From positions 1 through 64,000 of the forward strand of contig JAKOTR010000029.1 of the NCBI GenBank assembly GCA_029776225.1: a DNA stretch of 64,000 bases, given 5' to 3'. Every line of letters begins with the position of its first letter. Positions within the stretch are counted from its first letter, which is position 1. Below are positions 1 through 11,734 of this stretch, piece by piece. Source of the DNA: Acidobacteriota bacterium (lineage in GTDB: Bacteria > Acidobacteriota > Terriglobia > Bryobacterales > Bryobacteraceae). A program made the translations under genes and the position numbers. A model generated the notes under the pieces. It did no database searches. It was given only the letters and a program-made list of their open reading frames with translations, and was not told where the DNA came from.

Positions 1-55
1 AGCGGCGGCTTACAATCTGTGGCGGCTTCCGAAGTTGCAGAAGGCCGAAGTGTGA
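1..55 (+). pseudogene. C-terminal fragment of an insertion-sequence transposase
   Basis: Reading from base 2, the window opens with 17 codons (AAAYNLWRLPKLQKAEV) followed by TGA at 53-55. The pattern AAYNL-x-RLPKL is typical of the extreme C-terminus of DDE transposases of the IS5/IS1182 type. The rest of the gene lies before the window, so completeness cannot be judged. The IS-like terminal sequence about 125 bases downstream supports the call. Only the tail is visible, so the family is uncertain. Confidence 0.55.
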
Positions 56-179
56 CTGGACGCGGGACAGCGGCGTTTTTCAACACGCCGCGCCGCCGCT
101 AAGGGTTACCTTTCGCCATCCGAAGAGCCCAATCTGCCCGATTTTCGAGATTCCGGGAAGCAATCGTTCTTGCTGGATC

Positions 180-201
180 GGGTTTTTCAACAAGCTCCTA
201 G
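180..201 (+). mobile_element. Probable right end of the insertion sequence
   Basis: The stretch GGGTTTTTCAACAAGCTCC followed by TAG resembles the terminal inverted repeats of IS5/IS1182-like elements, which often end in GGTTTTTCAACA-like sequence. It lies about 125 bases after the stop codon of the transposase fragment, a usual distance. The left end is outside the window, so neither the inverted repeat nor a target-site duplication can be confirmed. Confidence 0.45.
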
Positions 202-813
202 CCGCCGCTTACCGCGGCAAAGAGCAACTAAGCGTCGAAGCCGATGCTATTGGTCTGATTTGTCCTTGAAATCTACCGGGCGCCGTACACTGAGCGTCTG
301 AGTCCGCTCTGCGTGCCGGGGTCTCAGGGGCGTGGTCCGAAAGCCCCGTCTGTCGGCGTGTCCGTAATGACCGTCTACATGCGGTCTAGTTGTCTTATCG
401 AGGTGCAGGTCCGTTCTGTGAAAAGCCCCCACGCCCACGCGCCCTCGAACAGCGCGCGGCGTAGCTTGTCCCCTTACACGAGAATTCGGCGAAACCCCTC
501 AAGTGCTGAAGGGAAACGTCTGTCCTCCTTGCAGAACCCCGCAAGGCAGCGTTGATACTACCCATCGTCGTTCAAGCCGCCGCTGATAGACTCTATCACA
601 ATCACGATTTGCTGATCTCAAGGCATGAAAACCAGCTAAGTGCTCCGGGAAGCGGCCAAGGGTGATGCCCTGGCCGAGGGGTACCCACTGGACCGCCTTC
701 TGCTGGACAGGATTCGGGCTGCATCAAATGGCGATGCTTCCGCCCGTTAAGGCGTTGTGGAGGGAGAGTATGCGTTCGCGAACGTTGGGAAGACCGGAAA
801 CAGGAGGGGTGCC
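202..813. other. Spacer without a recognisable gene
   Basis: About 610 bases between the IS end and tRNA-Glu. Short open frames exist on both strands (for example 313-555 and 662-847), but their translations are low-complexity, arginine- and serine-rich and match no family I recognise, and none has a convincing ribosome-binding site. It may hold decayed sequence left by the mobile element. Confidence 0.5.
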
Positions 814-888
814 TGGCGGCGCTAACGGGAGTCGAACCCGTATTTGAGCCTTGAGAGGGCTCCGTCCTAACCATTAGACGATAGCGCC
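814..888 (-). tRNA. tRNA-Glu (anticodon CTC)
   Basis: On the minus strand the gene starts GGCGCTA at 888. The acceptor stem closes with TAGCGCC at 818-824 and the encoded CCA is at 814-816. The anticodon stem GAGCC/GGCTC encloses the loop CTCTCAA, giving anticodon CTC (codon GAG, glutamate). The D-arm (TCTAATGGTTAGGA) and T-arm (GGTTCGACTCC) match tRNA-Glu. It is a single gene, downstream of metH on the same strand, and sits 613 bases from the IS end. Confidence 0.95.
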
Positions 889-933
889 GTTCGTCAATAG
901 CTTAGCACATAACGAGCGGTTTTTCTCGCTTCG

Positions 934-4503
<3,570 letters not shown>

Positions 4504-4515
4504 GAGGTAGTTTCA

Positions 4516-4521
4516 ATTTTA
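4516..4521 (-). promoter_or_regulatory. Extended -10 box before metH
   Basis: On the minus strand TGGTAAAAT reads as TG-n-TAAAAT, an extended -10 element, with TAAAAT at 4521-4516. The implied transcription start is only about five bases before the metH ATG at 4503, so the leader would be almost absent. No good -35 box is seen 17 bases upstream. Confidence 0.4.
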
Positions 4522-4590
4522 CCAGCCCCCGGCAGTTTGCCGTGCGAATCCGGATAGAATTAGCCGCGCTTCCGGTCTTATGCTCAAGCT

Positions 4591-5616
4591 ATGGACGATG
4601 AGCGACGCTGGGAGGCAGTATCGGCGCGGGATCCGGCTTACGACGGACGCTTCGTGTACGCCGTGCGGTCCACCGGAGTCTATTGCAAACCGTCCTGCCC
4701 GGCACGGCGTCCCAGGCGGGACCAGGTACGGTACTTCGATGCGCCGGACGCGGCCGAACGCGCGGGTTTCCGGCCCTGCCGGCGCTGCCATCCCAAAGAT
4801 GCGGGCAACACGGAAGCGGCGCTGGTGGAAGCGGCCTGCCGCGTGCTTGAGGCGGGCGGGAAACCGGAGGATTGCGGAGTAAGCCCGCGCCGGCTCACAA
4901 AGGCGTTCCTGCGCCAGTTGGGAGTGACGCCGCGCCAGTACGCCGACGGGCTGCGGCTGAAATCCTTCAAGGCGCTGGTTCGAAAGGGGGCAGAGGTGAC
5001 ACAGGCTTTGTACGAGGCGGGCTACGGCTCGAGCAGCCGGTTGTACGAGCGCGCCGACGCGCAGCTCGGAATGACGCCGGGGACCTACCGCAAGGGCGGG
5101 CGCGGCATGCAGATTGCCTTCGCAATCGCGGATTGCCCGCTGGGGCGGCTGCTGGTGGCTGCGACCCAACGGGGTGTCTGCGCGGTGGCGCTGGCTGATT
5201 CTGACGAGGAACTCGAAGCGGCGCTGGCCAGCGAGTTCCCGGAAGCGGAACTGCGCCGGGACGATGAACAGGTGGGGAGCTGGACGCGCGCCGTCGTCGA
5301 GCATTTAGAGGGCGCGCGGCCGGCGCTCGACCTTCCGCTCGACATACGCGCCACGGCGTTTCAGCGCCGGGTCTGGGAGGAGCTGCGGCGCATCCCGCGC
5401 GGCGAGACGCGTACCTATCAGGAGATTGCCCGCGCGATCGGCCGGCCCACGGCGGCGCGCGCCGTTGCCCGAGCCTGCGCCACGAACCCGGTGGCGCTGG
5501 CGATTCCCTGCCATCGCGTAGTGCGGGGCGACGGCGGCTTAGGAGGCTACCGCTGGGGCATCCATCGTAAGCGCGAGCTGCTCAAATCGGAGGCGGAATG
5601 TTCGCGCGAAAGCTGA
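4591..5616 (+). CDS. ada: Ada-type methylated-DNA repair protein and transcriptional regulator
   Basis: Bifunctional protein that removes methyl groups from phosphotriesters and O6-methylguanine and activates the adaptive response. In 341 residues it has the N-terminal zinc domain with cysteines C32, C36, C63 and C66 (VYCKPSC and PCRRC), an AraC-type helix-turn-helix region (about 85-165), and the methyltransferase domain with the active-site motif PCHRVV (acceptor C307) followed by GGLGGYRWG. All catalytic cysteines are present. The start ATG at 4591 fits the conserved N-terminus. Its 3' end overlaps the next small gene by 19 bases. It is divergent from metH. Autoregulation is known for the family, but I found no Ada box that I can defend. 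Confidence 0.95.
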   Translation: MDDERRWEAVSARDPAYDGRFVYAVRSTGVYCKPSCPARRPRRDQVRYFDAPDAAERAGFRPCRRCHPKDAGNTEAALVEAACRVLEAGGKPEDCGVSPRRLTKAFLRQLGVTPRQYADGLRLKSFKALVRKGAEVTQALYEAGYGSSSRLYERADAQLGMTPGTYRKGGRGMQIAFAIADCPLGRLLVAATQRGVCAVALADSDEELEAALASEFPEAELRRDDEQVGSWTRAVVEHLEGARPALDLPLDIRATAFQRRVWEELRRIPRGETRTYQEIARAIGRPTAARAVARACATNPVALAIPCHRVVRGDGGLGGYRWGIHRKRELLKSEAECSRES

Positions 5617-5849
5617 AGCTCACCTTGCGCTCGCAGGACGGCGAAAAACCCGCGCCGAAGGCCTGGCTCGATCAGTTCTTTATGCGCAATTTCACGGGCT
5701 ACAGCGCGTTCGACGACACGCTGCCCGTGGCCGACGGCATCCTGGAAGCCGGAACGGCGGTGGATCCCGGAGAAGTCAAGGCTCAGTTCGAAAAGTGGTT
5801 GAGGGGCCGGAAAGCCATTGGGCCGGAAACCGAATTGGTGGTCGAGTAG
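5598..5849 (+). CDS. Small conserved-looking protein of unknown function
   Basis: An 83-residue protein, lysine-rich at the start (MFARKLKLTLRSQDGEK) and acidic at the end, with no signal peptide or membrane segment. It starts inside ada (19-base overlap), which suggests translational coupling, and its last 67 bases overlap the 3' end of the convergent membrane-protein gene. The composition looks like a real folded protein rather than a shadow frame, with evenly spread aromatic and charged residues (WLDQFFMRNFTGYSAFDD). I do not recognise the family. Position suggests co-expression with ada, but a repair role would be speculation. Confidence 0.55.
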   Translation: MFARKLKLTLRSQDGEKPAPKAWLDQFFMRNFTGYSAFDDTLPVADGILEAGTAVDPGEVKAQFEKWLRGRKAIGPETELVVE

Positions 5850-7531
5850 GCCGGCACTCTCAGCGCCTTAACGGGCGTCCACCGGTAGACTTCAAACAGG
5901 GGCCGCCCGTGGCGGTCTTCGATCACCTTGAGCACGTTCTTGCGGAGCCCTCTGGCCTCCGCCTCGCGGCGCATCTTTTCGCTCACGCCTTCCATCACCT
6001 CGTTGCCCTCGGTGTGCCCGACAAACACGGCATCGGTGGCCGAAAAGATCTCGTTCAGGATGCGGCGGTCCTCGTCGTCCATCGATTCCTTCGAAACCTG
6101 GTCGCTGCCGATCTCCAGCCGCAGTTGCCCGTGGCCAAGGAATCTCAACACATCGAAGACGCCCCAATCCATCACATAAACGCGGCCCGGAGATGCGGTG
6201 CTGAGGTACTCCGCCAGCGGGAAGACGGCATCCGTCCAGACAGGTCCGGAGCCGCGCTCGACAAGCTGGGTGAGATGCCGGTTCGTCATCAGGAGGTTCG
6301 AGCCGCAAACGGCCGCGATGAGGACGGCCAGCACCGGAACAGCCGCCGGGCGCAGCGCGCCTGCCGCCTGCGCGAATGCGACCGCGATCAGCAGTTGCGG
6401 GAAGGGCCACAACAGCACCGTGTGGTGCGTACCGCCGCCGGCCTCTTGGGTGAACGCCATTTGAACCCAAGTGACGACCATGAAAACCAGGGAGAACAAC
6501 ATGGGCTTGCGCGCCGGGGTGGTCCACAGCCAGGGCAGCAGCGCCAGCGCGAGCACGAACGCGACGCCCGTGAGCCCCGACTCCGGCTCGCCCGCAAAGT
6601 CATTCAGCGCGGCGGACCACGCCTCCAGCCTGGAAGGGGGAACTCCCGGCGATGCCGCCGGCTCATTGCGCACGACATATCCCAGCAGCGAGGACCCCTC
6701 CAGACACAACCGCACGAGATGGAGTTTCTTGTCCAGCTCAGCCGTCGAATACCGTGCGTTCCCCCGGAAAGTCTTCAACTGGTGGTTGGCATTGTAGGCG
6801 ATCAGCGGAGCGGAGCCGATCAGGAAGCACAGAACAGCCACGGCAAGATTGCGCCACGTCAGCCGGGAAAAAACCGCCCTCGGGAACACAACGAGCGCGC
6901 CCACTCCCAAACCGCCCAGCATCCACACGAAGATCGCTTTGTCCCACATGCCCAGACCGAAACAAAGGAAAGCCGCTCCGAGGCAGACGAGCTTTCCGGA
7001 TCGGTGGAAGCGAACCAGCAGGAGCACGCCGCCGATGAGCAGCAGGTGCTGGAGCGCCACGGGGCCCCAATCGAACGTCGTCGTGAGCAGGAATGTGGTG
7101 TCGAAAGCCAGCAGGGCGGCTCCGGCCAGGGCGGCGCGCCGCCCGGAGATGTCCCTAAGCAGCAGGAAAAAGAGCCAGATGGTCACCGCGCCGATCACGA
7201 CCACTGGTACGCGCAGTGAGAACACCGACGGAGGCCAGAGAGCAAAGACAGGGGCGTACAACCAGGCCTTGAGCGTGCCCAGATAGCTCATCAGCATAAG
7301 GGGCACCGTGCGGCCCAGGATGGACTCCTTGTACTCGATCCACACGGGCTCATAAAGGGCCGCGGTGAACAGTGCTTCGTCGTTCTGTACGCCGACATAA
7401 GGGATCAGCACGAACCCTTGCAGCACAAAGCCCAGGCACAGCAGGAGTGTGAAGGCGGCCGCCGCGCGTGCGGCGCGGTCCGGCACGGGCGCGGTCTTCG
7501 GAGCGGCTGCGCTCCTAGTCTCGTCAGTCAT
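5783..7531 (-). CDS. Polytopic membrane glycosyltransferase, GT39/ArnT-like (PMT family)
   Basis: A 582-residue integral membrane protein. After a short cytoplasmic N-terminus the first hydrophobic segment (about 23-45) is followed by YVGVQNDEALFTAALYEP. An acidic loop right after the first membrane segment is characteristic of GT-C enzymes using polyprenyl-phosphate sugars, and Asp/Glu here would be the catalytic or metal-binding residues. About ten further hydrophobic segments run to residue ~420, then a soluble, probably periplasmic domain (about 430-570). The acceptor and sugar cannot be read. The gene is divergent from another large membrane protein (start 7638), and its 3' end overlaps the small gene at 5598-5849. 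ATG start at 7531. Confidence 0.75.
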   Translation of the reverse strand: MTDETRSAAAPKTAPVPDRAARAAAAFTLLLCLGFVLQGFVLIPYVGVQNDEALFTAALYEPVWIEYKESILGRTVPLMLMSYLGTLKAWLYAPVFALWPPSVFSLRVPVVVIGAVTIWLFFLLLRDISGRRAALAGAALLAFDTTFLLTTTFDWGPVALQHLLLIGGVLLLVRFHRSGKLVCLGAAFLCFGLGMWDKAIFVWMLGGLGVGALVVFPRAVFSRLTWRNLAVAVLCFLIGSAPLIAYNANHQLKTFRGNARYSTAELDKKLHLVRLCLEGSSLLGYVVRNEPAASPGVPPSRLEAWSAALNDFAGEPESGLTGVAFVLALALLPWLWTTPARKPMLFSLVFMVVTWVQMAFTQEAGGGTHHTVLLWPFPQLLIAVAFAQAAGALRPAAVPVLAVLIAAVCGSNLLMTNRHLTQLVERGSGPVWTDAVFPLAEYLSTASPGRVYVMDWGVFDVLRFLGHGQLRLEIGSDQVSKESMDDEDRRILNEIFSATDAVFVGHTEGNEVMEGVSEKMRREAEARGLRKNVLKVIEDRHGRPLFEVYRWTPVKALRVPAYSTTNSVSGPMAFRPLNHFSN

Positions 7532-7587
7532 GCTGGATAAGCAAAAAGAACGTATTATCCCACACGCACTTACTTGCGTGAAGTTTA

Positions 7588-7614
7588 TTGATACTTGCGA
7601 TGCGATGTTAAGAT
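7588..7614 (+). promoter_or_regulatory. Candidate promoter for the gene starting at 7638
   Basis: TTGATA at 7588-7593, a 15-base spacer, and TAAGAT at 7609-7614 preceded by TG-n (extended -10). An imperfect dyad CACGCA-N6-TGCGTG (7563-7580) lies just upstream, between the two divergent membrane-protein genes, and could be an operator. The spacer is short, but the extended -10 compensates. Confidence 0.4.
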
Positions 7615-7637
7615 CTTGGACTGACTTGAGGACCTGC

Positions 7638-9509
7638 GTGAGCCCTTTGAAAAAACTTGCTTACTGGAGCCTGCCGCCGCTGGCTTGCCTGGCGCTTTAC
7701 CGGCCGGGGCTGCGCGCGTGGTTCCAGCAGGACGATTTCGCCTGGCTGGCGCTCTCCGGGTCCGTCAAGGACGCAAGCACTCTTCTCAGCGCCCTGTTTG
7801 CGCCGATGGCCCAGGGGACCCTCCGGCCGCTGAGCGAACGCGCATTTTTCATGCTGTTCCACGCGGCTTTCGGCCTTTGGGCCACTCCGTTCCGCGCGTT
7901 CGTCTTCCTCACCCAGTTCGCCAACCTGATCCTGCTCGGCGCGCTTGTCGAGCGGGTGAGTAAGTCGCGGGCGGCCGGATTCCTGGCGGCGATGTTCTGG
8001 GCGCTCAACGGCGGCCTGGCGATGGCCATGTCCTGGACTTCGGCCTACAACCAGGTGCTGTGCGGCTTTTTCATGCTGCTGGCGCTGAACTGCTTCGTGC
8101 GCTACACCGAAACCGGCGGGAGGCGGTATCTGGCCGCGCAGTGGGCCGCCTTTCTGCTGGGATTCGGCGCGCTCGAGATCAACGCCGTGTACCCTGCCCT
8201 GGCCGCCGCCTACGCGCTCTGCCGGGCCCGCGCCTGCCTGCGGAAGACCTGGCCGATGTTTGCCGTCTCGGCCGCCTACACAATCGTGCACTTCTGGGTG
8301 GCCGCGCCGGTCCGGAACCCCGCCCCGGCGTATGCGATGCACTTCGACTTGTCGCTGTTCTCCACTCTGTGGACCTACTGGGCGTGGGCGCTCGGCCCGG
8401 CCCGCCTGCCCGATCTCGCCGTTGGCACTCCGGAGTGGATCGGCACCGCAGGCACGGCCTTGCTAACGGTCTGGCTGGCCGGGTTCGCGGTTGCTAGAGC
8501 GCTCCGCAGAGAGTGGGCTGCGCTGCTGCCGCTGTCTTGGTTCGTGGCGGTCCTTGCGCCGGTGCTGCCTTTCCGCGACCACCGTATGAGCTACTATTTG
8601 ACGCTCCCCACTGCGGGCGTGGCGTGGCTCGCCGCCCTGGCGGTGACGCACGCGTTCCAACGCCGGTGGTACTATAAGGCGCCGGCGGCGGCGCTGGCCG
8701 GTATCTACCTGGCATCGGGGATTGCCGGCGGCAGGCTGGAGATGCGGCCGGTCGTGCTGCGAAGCCACGCCGTCCAGGCGCTCCTGTGGGGCACGGTTCG
8801 GGTGCGGGAGCTCCATCCCGGCAAGGCCATCATTTTAAAAGGGCTGCATTCGGATGTCTTCTGGGCAGGCGTATTTCCGCGGCCCTTCCAGCTCGTTGGG
8901 GTTGACGATGTGTACATGGCGCCGGAGGCGGAACTGGAGATCAAACCCCACCCGGAGGTAGGGCGCATTTCGGAATGCGTGATCCCGCCGGGCATCCTGT
9001 TGAAGCTGCTCGAAGAGAATCGCGCGGTGGTTTACACGCTGGAAGACGGCCGGCTCCGGGCACTGACGATGGCATATGCCGTAACCGCCCGGCACCGGTG
9101 GAAGCGAGAGGAGCCCAGGCGCGTGGAAGTGGGGCAGCCGTCATTTGCCGGCCAGTTGGGCCCGACCTGGTACGAACTGGATTCCGGCTACCGCTGGATG
9201 CCGCGCCAGGCCTCGGTCCGGCTCGGGGGTCCGCGGTCGGAGTCCGAAAGAATTTACCTCCGCGGCTACTGCCCGCCGGAGCAGACCGCCAAAGGCCCGC
9301 TGCAGATCGCGGTTGAGGCGGACGGCATTCTGCTGGGTGTCCGGCCGATCACGAAGGGCGGTACGGAATTCGAGCTGGACTTTGAAGTGCCGCCGCAACT
9401 TATTGGGAAGGATACTGTTGACGTCTCGCTGACGGTTGACCGAACGTTCAGAACGGAAGGCGACGTAAGGGAACTGGGGCTGGTGTTCGGTACAGTCGAG
9501 ATCCGGTAA
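7638..9509 (+). CDS. Large polytopic membrane protein, GT-C/PMT-like, with C-terminal periplasmic domain
   Basis: A 623-residue protein. I chose the GTG at 7638 because TTGAGGA (7626-7632) sits five bases before it as a Shine-Dalgarno; an upstream ATG (7605) would fall on the putative -10 box. A first membrane segment is followed by FQQDDFAWLALSG, an acidic pair after the first segment as in GT-C transferases. About ten hydrophobic segments run to residue ~380, and the remaining ~240 residues are soluble with beta-rich sequence. It is probably a cell-surface glycosylation enzyme that pairs functionally with the divergent gene at 5783-7531. The substrate is unknown. This type of protein is poorly conserved, so the family assignment is moderate. 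Confidence 0.6.
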   Translation: MSPLKKLAYWSLPPLACLALYRPGLRAWFQQDDFAWLALSGSVKDASTLLSALFAPMAQGTLRPLSERAFFMLFHAAFGLWATPFRAFVFLTQFANLILLGALVERVSKSRAAGFLAAMFWALNGGLAMAMSWTSAYNQVLCGFFMLLALNCFVRYTETGGRRYLAAQWAAFLLGFGALEINAVYPALAAAYALCRARACLRKTWPMFAVSAAYTIVHFWVAAPVRNPAPAYAMHFDLSLFSTLWTYWAWALGPARLPDLAVGTPEWIGTAGTALLTVWLAGFAVARALRREWAALLPLSWFVAVLAPVLPFRDHRMSYYLTLPTAGVAWLAALAVTHAFQRRWYYKAPAAALAGIYLASGIAGGRLEMRPVVLRSHAVQALLWGTVRVRELHPGKAIILKGLHSDVFWAGVFPRPFQLVGVDDVYMAPEAELEIKPHPEVGRISECVIPPGILLKLLEENRAVVYTLEDGRLRALTMAYAVTARHRWKREEPRRVEVGQPSFAGQLGPTWYELDSGYRWMPRQASVRLGGPRSESERIYLRGYCPPEQTAKGPLQIAVEADGILLGVRPITKGGTEFELDFEVPPQLIGKDTVDVSLTVDRTFRTEGDVRELGLVFGTVEIR

Positions 9510-9939
9510 GAGTGGCCCGTCCGGTGGTAAAAAATACCCAGCCGGAGCTGCCGTCCGCAAAGCTGGCGGGAACCGGGAGACGCCTGAAAATCCAAGTCGG
9601 GGTAAACAGAAGTTTTTTTCATGCCGATGTGAAACTTTCGGAGGATAGCGGCGTCAAATATTAACTTACGGCTGGGGAGAGCCGAGAATACTTTTTTGGA
9701 ACCTCAATTGCTGAAACCGAGTCTTAGTTGGGTATGGGAGTTATGAAAGCGGTCTGGAGCCGAACATTTGGCGAAGAAATGGGTGATATGACCCATTTGA
9801 GTGGGGACCGCTTAGATTTTTTGAAACTTTTTGCGTCAAATTTTCGTCATATAATTTCCTGGACAAGAGGGAAAAGATTAGAAATAATTAATCCATTGAG
9901 GGCACAACGGTATTAACGAAGAGGGGGAGAGAGAGAACC
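9510..9939. other. AT-rich leader and promoter region of the dksA-like gene
   Basis: About 430 bases, clearly lower in GC than its neighbours, holding several T-runs and a TATAAT box at 9850. A 63-codon frame (9728-9916) spans the likely promoter and is not credible. I compared the structured-looking part (9590-9720) with common riboswitch cores, including c-di-GMP-I, and found no match. Confidence 0.5.
9850..9855 (+). promoter_or_regulatory. -10 box of the dksA-like gene
   Basis: A perfect TATAAT at 9850-9855 about 85 bases before the start codon. The -35 region is weak (TTTTTG at 9828-9833, 16-base spacing). A purine-rich Shine-Dalgarno (GAGGGGGAGAGAGAG) lies directly before the ATG. Confidence 0.5.
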
Positions 9940-10323
9940 ATGACAAAAAGCGAACTGGCAAAGTTTCGGCAGATCCTTGAGGCCAAAAGGGCCGAACTGT
10001 CCGACATCCTGCGTAGACGAGACGAAATAGCGATCGAGAAGAGTGCCGACGCCATCGACGAGGTCACCCGGGCCGCCGAGCGTGAGCTCGCGATCCGGAA
10101 CCTGGACCGTGAGTCGAACCTGTTGCGCAACGTACGGGCCGCGCTGAGGCGCATTGACGAAGGGAGTTTCGGCGTCTGCGCGCACTGCGAGGAGGAGATC
10201 AGTCCGAAACGTCTGGCCGCCGTGCCATGGGCGCCCTTCTGTATCAAGTGCCAGGAGGCGGCCGACCGCCACGAGCGCGAGGCCACCGAGACTCTCGAAA
10301 GCCTCTTGATGAACGCTGCCTGA
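9940..10323 (+). CDS. DksA/TraR-family zinc-finger RNA polymerase-binding protein
   Basis: A 127-residue protein with an N-terminal alpha-helical hairpin (about 1-75, rich in K, E and R) and a C-terminal four-cysteine zinc finger, CAHC and CIKC separated by 17 residues. This is the layout of DksA-type factors, which enter the RNA polymerase secondary channel and, with ppGpp, adjust transcription initiation. The acidic helix-tip residues (IEKSADAIDEV) correspond to the Asp-x-x-Asp-containing tip of the coiled coil, with spacing altered from E. coli DksA. It is shorter than E. coli DksA (151). It stands alone with its own promoter and a strong terminator. Confidence 0.88.
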   Translation: MTKSELAKFRQILEAKRAELSDILRRRDEIAIEKSADAIDEVTRAAERELAIRNLDRESNLLRNVRAALRRIDEGSFGVCAHCEEEISPKRLAAVPWAPFCIKCQEAADRHEREATETLESLLMNAA

Positions 10324-10347
10324 ACCAACCTGAAGGAGTTTTCCGAG

Positions 10348-10375
10348 AAGGCGCGGATCTGGGTCCGCGCCTTTT
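10348..10375 (+). terminator. Rho-independent terminator after the dksA-like gene
   Basis: Perfect 10-bp stem AAGGCGCGGA (10348-10357) / TCCGCGCCTT (10364-10373) with a six-base loop and a short T-run. It ends just before the convergent pgeF gene, and the AAGG/CCTT closing bases let it work in both directions. Confidence 0.85.
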
Positions 10376-10386
10376 CTATGTCCAGA

Positions 10387-11052
10387 TCAGCCCGCGATTG
10401 CAATTCCGGAAATCATGCGGCCCGTGTGGTCCCGGGTGCGGCGGAAGGAGTGGAATTCTTCGGGGACGCACTTTGTGCAGGGGGCTCCGGTGAAAATCCT
10501 GGTGGGCGGGATGCCCGCGGCGATCAACTGGCGGCGGTTCGCCTCGGCGAGATCGACCGTGGTAGGCCCGTCGAGGTCGTCGCGTTCCGGAAACCAGGGA
10601 CGTAGACGGGAAGCAACTTCCGGACCCACTGTGTAGCATTTACCACATATGCCGGGTCCGATGGCCGCGATGAGATCCTCCATGCGGGACCCGAACCGCG
10701 CCGCCATCTCCGCTGCGGTTTTAGAGGCGATCTCCTGAACCGTTCCCCTCCATCCGGCATGCACCGCCGCGACAACCCTTCGCCGCTCATCCGCGAGCAG
10801 GATGGGGATGCAGTCGGCTGTCCGCACGCTGAGGAACCGGCCCGGGGTGTCAGTGATCAGGGCGTCGCCTTCCCCCAGACATCCGGTAGCGCCGTCAACC
10901 ACGACGCAGCGGTCCGAATGGATCTGGCGAAGGAAAACCAGTGGCTCAGGAGGCCAGTTCTGCGACAGCCGTGTTCCAAAACCGTGCTCCAACCAGGGCA
11001 GCTTCAGGAATGCGTCCACGCGGTAGACGTGTTGTGTATCTTTCCGGAACAC
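10387..11052 (-). CDS. pgeF: Purine nucleoside phosphorylase of the YfiH/LACC1 (polyphenol oxidase) family
   Basis: A 221-residue cytoplasmic protein with the family signature RTADCIPILLAD, HAGWRGTV and IGPGICGKCY. The histidine and two cysteines are the zinc/active-site ligands of the family, for which purine nucleoside phosphorylase, adenosine deaminase and peptidoglycan-editing activities have been described. The reading frame opens at GTG 11052; a later start is possible because the first conserved block begins at about residue 13 (AFLKLPWLEHGFGTRLS). It lies 25 bases downstream of nuoB on the same strand, so the two are probably co-transcribed, although no functional link is known. Confidence 0.85.
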   Translation of the reverse strand: MFRKDTQHVYRVDAFLKLPWLEHGFGTRLSQNWPPEPLVFLRQIHSDRCVVVDGATGCLGEGDALITDTPGRFLSVRTADCIPILLADERRRVVAAVHAGWRGTVQEIASKTAAEMAARFGSRMEDLIAAIGPGICGKCYTVGPEVASRLRPWFPERDDLDGPTTVDLAEANRRQLIAAGIPPTRIFTGAPCTKCVPEEFHSFRRTRDHTGRMISGIAIAG

Positions 11053-11077
11053 TCGCCTGTATCGAGACGGCTAATTT

Positions 11078-11641
11078 CTAGGCCGTCTGTTTCATTTGGG
11101 AGATTCTGACCTGCTTCTTGAACTCTTCCAGCATCGACTCGTCCAGGCGCACGTCGGTGGGCCGGCGGACGAGGTTCGGCGTCTGGTCGATTTTGTCCTG
11201 CAACTTCAACAAAGCGTAGAAGAGGTTTTCCGGGCGCGGCGGGCAGCCTGTCACGTAGACGTCAACCGGCACGATTTTGTCTACGCCCTGGAGCACGGAA
11301 TACGTATTGAAGGGCCCTCCGACGCCGGCGCACGCTCCCATGGCGATGACCCACTTCGGTTCGGGCATCTGATCGTAGAGCCGCTTGAGGACTGGGGCCA
11401 TCTTCAGGGTGACGGTTCCTGCCACCAACAAGAGGTCCGCCTGCCGAGGAGACGGGCGGAACACTTCAGCGCCGAACCGGGCGATGTCGAACCGGGCGGT
11501 GCTGGAGGCGATCATCTCGATGGCGCAGCAGGCCAGTCCGAACGTGAGCGGCCAGATCGACGACTTCCTGGCCCAGTTGAACACATAGTCCACTGAGGTG
11601 ACTACAACGTTTTTCTCGAACTGGTTTTGCAGGAAGGACAT
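11078..11641 (-). CDS. nuoB: NADH-quinone oxidoreductase subunit B (stand-alone)
   Basis: A 187-residue protein from ATG 11641 (an in-frame GTG at 11662 is also possible). It carries the N2 [4Fe-4S] ligands of complex I: the tandem cysteines of GLACCAIEM, the cysteine of [10 protein letters not shown] and that of GCPPRPE. It is the terminal electron-transfer subunit next to the quinone site. No other nuo gene is in the window. NuoB usually sits between nuoA and nuoC, so this is an orphan copy, either because the complex I genes are dispersed or because it is a second paralogue. It is followed by pgeF and preceded by a glycosyltransferase 93 bases upstream. Confidence 0.93.
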   Translation of the reverse strand: MSFLQNQFEKNVVVTSVDYVFNWARKSSIWPLTFGLACCAIEMIASSTARFDIARFGAEVFRPSPRQADLLLVAGTVTLKMAPVLKRLYDQMPEPKWVIAMGACAGVGGPFNTYSVLQGVDKIVPVDVYVTGCPPRPENLFYALLKLQDKIDQTPNLVRRPTDVRLDESMLEEFKKQVRISQMKQTA

Positions 11642-11734
11642 TGTCGCGCGACCAAAGACCACATTCTAGCACTGCCGCGGCCGGGGTGTGGGCGCGGGCA
11701 ACTCACATGGAATTCCGCTGGCGCGGTCTGGCGT

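Noticed and set aside
4504-4590. Possible cobalamin riboswitch controlling metH
   Set aside because: The gap to ada is 87 bases and has none of the conserved cobalamin-aptamer blocks.
9580-9720. Riboswitch-like sequence before the dksA-like gene (GGTAAACAGAA, GTGAAAC)
   Set aside because: Does not match the c-di-GMP or other common aptamer cores, and the TATAAT at 9850 lies downstream, so it would not be in the leader.
9728-9916. A 63-codon frame starting MGMGVMKAVW
   Set aside because: It crosses the best -10 box of the next gene and has no family resemblance.
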